Shown one piece after another: positions 61,251-64,000 of a stretch of 64,000 bases of DNA. This DNA is from Clostridia bacterium. GTDB taxonomy: Bacteria; Bacillota; TC1; UBA5767. The translations under genes and the position numbers were made by a program. The stretch's first letter is position 1. Each line of letters begins with the position of its first letter. Location: positions 434,001 through 498,000 of the forward strand of contig CP069393.1 in the NCBI GenBank assembly GCA_016887505.1, given 5' to 3'. The notes under the pieces were generated by a model, which saw only the letters and a program-made list of their open reading frames with translations, was not told where the DNA came from and searched no databases.

Positions 61251-62558
61251 ATGAATTATCAAGAGGCGTTGGAATATTTACTGAATCTAGATGTTTTTGG
61301 TTGGCATCCCGGTTTGGCACGGATTGAAAAACTAATGGAAGTACTGGGCAATCCTGAAAAAAAGATGCGCTTTGTGCATGTCGGAGGAACAAATGGTAAG
61401 GGTTCAACGACAGCGATGCTGATGAGTGTTCTTAAAGCAAATGGATACAAAACAGGAATGTTTATTTCGCCCCATTTGGTATCCTACTGTGAACGAATGC
61501 AAATCAACGGAGAGATGATACCGGAGGAAAGACTAGCTGAATTAACTACCAAGGTCAAGGAAAAAATAAAGGTGATGACGGATCAGGGGTATGAACATCC
61601 GACTGGATTTGAGGTTTCTACTGCAATTGCATTATTGTATTTCTATGAGGAAAAGACAGATATTGCAGTAATTGAAGTGGGACTAGGTGGGGCGATAGAT
61701 TCCACGAATATCATCACCCCCGCGGTTAGCATTATTACAAACGTTACGTTGGACCATATGTTTTATCTAGGTAATACGGTAAAGGAAATAGCGACTGTAA
61801 AAGCAGGCATAATTAAGGAAGGGGTGCCTGTTATTACGGCGAGTGAAGATCCAGATGCCTTGAAGGTTATTCGGACTAGAGCCAAGAAGATGCATGCCCC
61901 ATATCTGCGTATTGGTCGAGAATTGTACTATAATGTCTTAGAATTAAAAGAAACCGGGACCCACTTTTTGGTTAAAGACGACCGAGGATTTTCCATTGAT
62001 TTATGCACCCCCTTGGTGGGAGCCCACCAAGCTGTCAATGGTACGACGGTGATGATGGCAATCAAGATGCTGGAAAAGCAGGGGATGTTTTTTTCAGATA
62101 AAAAAATTCAAGAAGGCTTTAAAAATACATATTGGCCAGCTAGGTTGGAGTTGATTGGAGAAAAACCGAAGATTCTTTTGGATTCAGCACATAACTATGA
62201 TGGTGCCGTCAAACTTCGGCATAGTTTGAACACAATTTATAAGTATAAAAAGCTGATTTATGTGATTGGTATGCTTGCCGACAAACAACGTAGTAAAGTG
62301 CTGGCTAAACTTGGTCCACTAGCGGATAGTATTGTGGTGACCAAGCCCAACAGCCCACGAGCAGGTGATTGGCAAGCGATGTATAAGAAAGCAAAAAACT
62401 ATACCCACGATGTGTATATGGATGAATCAATTGAAAAAGCAGTGGACAAGGCTTTGTCCTTGGCAGGTGAAGACGATCTCGTTTGTATTGCAGGTTCAAT
62501 TTATATGGTTGCATATGCTAGAGAATACATTTTGAATCTTTCGAAAAAATGTATATAA
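61251..62558 (+). CDS. folC: folylpolyglutamate/dihydrofolate synthase
   Basis: A 435-residue FolC. The ATP loop is HVGGTNGKGST near residue 43, followed by MFISPHLVSYCERMQING. The conserved EVGLGGAIDSTN is near 143, and the C-terminal domain motif LLDSAHNYDGA near 310 is canonical. It adds glutamate to folates in the cytosol. It starts 8 bases after valS, an order often seen in Firmicutes (valS-folC). Confidence 0.95.
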   Translation: MNYQEALEYLLNLDVFGWHPGLARIEKLMEVLGNPEKKMRFVHVGGTNGKGSTTAMLMSVLKANGYKTGMFISPHLVSYCERMQINGEMIPEERLAELTTKVKEKIKVMTDQGYEHPTGFEVSTAIALLYFYEEKTDIAVIEVGLGGAIDSTNIITPAVSIITNVTLDHMFYLGNTVKEIATVKAGIIKEGVPVITASEDPDALKVIRTRAKKMHAPYLRIGRELYYNVLELKETGTHFLVKDDRGFSIDLCTPLVGAHQAVNGTTVMMAIKMLEKQGMFFSDKKIQEGFKNTYWPARLELIGEKPKILLDSAHNYDGAVKLRHSLNTIYKYKKLIYVIGMLADKQRSKVLAKLGPLADSIVVTKPNSPRAGDWQAMYKKAKNYTHDVYMDESIEKAVDKALSLAGEDDLVCIAGSIYMVAYAREYILNLSKKCI

Positions 62559-62613
62559 TAAAGTAGAGTAACTTTGGATTGTATCACTTTATGAAGAGAC
62601 AGGAGCGTGAACA

Positions 62614-63249
62614 ATGAAGAGCTTTAAAATACCAGAGGCGACCATTATTCGATTATCCATTTATTCAAGATATCTGAATCGCCTTATTGAACAGGGAATC
62701 ACGACCATATCCTCAAGTGATATTGCGGAAAAGACAGGTGCGACATCTGCTCAAGTACGCAAGGATTTGGCCTATTTCGGGGAATTCGGAACTAGAGGTG
62801 TTGGATACGATGTTGAGAGTTTGTATGATAGTATTGCGGAAATTCTTGGAGTAGATAAAGAATGGAAGTTGATTATCATTGGAGCTGGTAAATTAGGTCT
62901 AGCACTAAGCATGTATGAAGGTTTTCGTGCGAGAGGATTCAAAAATGTAGGAATCTTCGACGTTGATCCCATTAAGATTGGTAAGAAGGCACAGGGGATT
63001 AAAATAATGCATTTGGACCAATTGGAAGATATTTGTAAAGAGCAATCTCCAGATATTGCTGTAATTGCTGTACCGGGTGAACATGCTCAAGATATCGTTA
63101 ATAGAGTAGTGGATGCAGGTGTACGATCTATTCTTAATTTTGCACCTAGAGTGTTAACGACACCGTTAAATGTACAAATTCGAAATGTGGATTTTGCAAC
63201 CAACTTAGAACTATTGACTTACAATATGGCTTCAGAAGACCGCAAATAG
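62614..63249 (+). CDS. rex: redox-sensing transcriptional repressor Rex
   Basis: A 211-residue NADH/NAD-sensing repressor. The N-terminal winged helix contains SSSDIAEKTGATSAQVRKDL near residue 33 and FGEFGTRGVGY near 57. The Rossmann domain has IIIGAGKLGLAL near 90 and FDVDPIKIG near 118. It binds DNA when NADH is low and controls fermentation and hydrogen genes in Clostridia. The ribosome site is AGACAGGAGCGTGAACA. Confidence 0.96.
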   Translation: MKSFKIPEATIIRLSIYSRYLNRLIEQGITTISSSDIAEKTGATSAQVRKDLAYFGEFGTRGVGYDVESLYDSIAEILGVDKEWKLIIIGAGKLGLALSMYEGFRARGFKNVGIFDVDPIKIGKKAQGIKIMHLDQLEDICKEQSPDIAVIAVPGEHAQDIVNRVVDAGVRSILNFAPRVLTTPLNVQIRNVDFATNLELLTYNMASEDRK

Positions 63250-63253
63250 TATT

Positions 63254-63277
63254 GAGACCCACCTTTGGTGGGTTTCA
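63254..63277 (+). terminator. hairpin after rex
   Basis: GAGACCCACC, loop TTT, GGTGGGTTTC, then ATTG. The U run is short, so this is a weak terminator or spacer hairpin. Confidence 0.5.
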
Positions 63278-63294
63278 TTGTAATAGGAGTTTAG

Positions 63295-63867
63295 ATGAAA
63301 CTAATATTAGCTTCCGCTTCACCGCGTAGAAAAGAGATCCTATCTAGTATGGGATACCAATTCCAAGTGGAGCCATCCAACATCGAAGAACGGCAAAATC
63401 CTGAACTGCCACCAAAAGAAATTGCAGCAGATTTAGCCAGACAAAAAGCAGTGGATATTTCTAAGAAATATCCTAATGAAATTGTTTTAGGCGCAGATAC
63501 GATTGTCGTATTGGATGATAAGGTCCTCGGAAAGCCGAAGGACGAAGACGATGCATTTTGCATGTTACAATCCCTTCGTGGCAGAGAACATCAAGTTATT
63601 ACCGGCGTTGCGTTGGTAAAAAACGAAAAAATACATTGTTTCAGTGTTACGACGAAGGTATGGATGATGGATGCTTCCGATGAACAGTTGAAGGCGTATG
63701 TAAGGACCAAGGAACCCTTGGATAAGGCTGGTTCTTATGGCATACAAGGTAAGGGTGCTTTGCTTGTAGAAAAAATTGAGGGAGACTATTTTAATGTGGT
63801 TGGTCTGCCAATACAAAAAATTGCACATGTGCTATCGCAGAAATTTCAAATAGAGGTTATGGGATAA
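63295..63867 (+). CDS. maf: Maf-like nucleotide pyrophosphatase
   Basis: A 190-residue Maf/YceF/YhdE-fold protein, a house-cleaning nucleotide pyrophosphatase (dTTP/UTP type) linked to septum formation. Motifs: LASASPRRKEIL at the start, the acidic site in VLGADTIVVLDDKVLGKP near residue 67, and the conserved GSYGIQGKGALLVEKIEGDYFNVVGLP near 150 (read in two parts). Start after AATAGGAGTTTAG. The next gene starts immediately after its stop. Confidence 0.95.
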   Translation: MKLILASASPRRKEILSSMGYQFQVEPSNIEERQNPELPPKEIAADLARQKAVDISKKYPNEIVLGADTIVVLDDKVLGKPKDEDDAFCMLQSLRGREHQVITGVALVKNEKIHCFSVTTKVWMMDASDEQLKAYVRTKEPLDKAGSYGIQGKGALLVEKIEGDYFNVVGLPIQKIAHVLSQKFQIEVMG

Positions 63868-64000
63868 ATGAATGCATTGACGCTTCTATCCATTGACTGG
63901 ATGGGGCTGTTGGAAAAACTGCAAAATATGAGTCCTCTAGTCGGGTTTATAGCGGCTGGATTAGAGTCATTCCTTCCAGTTTTACCACTTACTGGTATCG
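63868..64000 (+). CDS. membrane protein, VTT/DedA-like (3' end missing)
   Basis: The frame is open to the right edge and begins MNALTLLSIDWM directly after the Maf stop. Residues 24-44 read LVGFIAAGLESFLPVLPLTGI, which resembles the first segment of TVP38/DedA-type (VTT-domain) membrane proteins. Only 44 codons are visible, so the family is a guess. The ribosome site AGAGGTTATGGGATAA lies inside maf. Confidence 0.55.
   Translation, partial: MNALTLLSIDWMGLLEKLQNMSPLVGFIAAGLESFLPVLPLTGI

Overview
The window reads as chromosome of a low-G+C, anaerobic, spore-former-like Firmicute of the Clostridia type. The supporting signs are AT-rich coding sequence with GGAGG-type ribosome sites, a T-box in front of valS, a Rex redox repressor, rubrerythrin with a rubredoxin-flavin reductase, a two-subunit glycine-decarboxylase-type P-protein, and a tig-clpP-clpX-lon-engB block. 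There is no rRNA, CRISPR array, phage or insertion sequence. No secretin (PilQ) or TolC gene accompanies the pilus or RND genes, which fits a single-membrane cell. I cannot name the genus.

Layout. 1-4114: end of an RND efflux pair (lipoprotein adaptor plus permease). 4115-6394: a leader-peptide attenuator in front of an orphan four-helix membrane protein, an orphan lipoprotein, and a GIY-YIG protein. 6635-9569: a PucR-type regulator and a DegV-type lipid-binding protein. 9720-27030: one large type IV pilus locus. It runs from a prepilin-peptidase-like protein that keeps the zinc/methylase part but lacks the GxGD catalytic motif, through the major pilin, a MotA/ZorA-like protein with a 500-residue coiled-coil tail and its neighbour with an EH-signature/ZorC-like C terminus, then pilB, pilT, pilC, pilM, pilN, pilO, a PilX-like pilin, a von Willebrand A pilin and a 1012-residue modular pilin. 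It ends with a second prepilin peptidase that has the catalytic motifs but no zinc/methylase part.

27167-29981: rubrerythrin and rubredoxin-flavin reductase (minus strand), a zinc-ribbon protein, and DAHP synthase. 30134-42327: a PocR-domain histidine kinase and AraC-type response regulator, divergent from a catabolic-looking cluster. That cluster holds an SDR, GcvPA-like and GcvPB-like subunits, an ATP-NAD kinase family protein, an amino acid permease, an MFS carrier, a UPF0340 protein and a second SDR. The two Gcv-like subunits differ from canonical P-protein at several signature motifs, and no GcvH or GcvT lies nearby, so a substrate other than glycine is possible. A 12-base word repeated about 175 bases before both the SDR and the gcvPA-like gene may be the shared operator.

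42369-47930: a 53-residue membrane peptide missed by size cut-offs, a uORF-coupled flavoprotein, a HAMP sensor with no visible kinase core, a polysaccharide deacetylase lipoprotein, a class IV aminotransferase, an isochorismatase-like hydrolase and an HD hydrolase. 48034-48360: tRNA-His, -Lys, -Leu and -Gly. 48483-64000: housekeeping genes, namely tig, clpP, clpX, lon, engB, pgi, a divergent FolC-like ligase, an HD protein, T-box-valS, folC, rex, maf and the start of a membrane protein.

The parts most worth follow-up are the stator-like pair inside the pilus operon, the split prepilin-processing enzymes, the divergent GcvP-like operon with its PocR two-component system, and the two uORF-based control regions.
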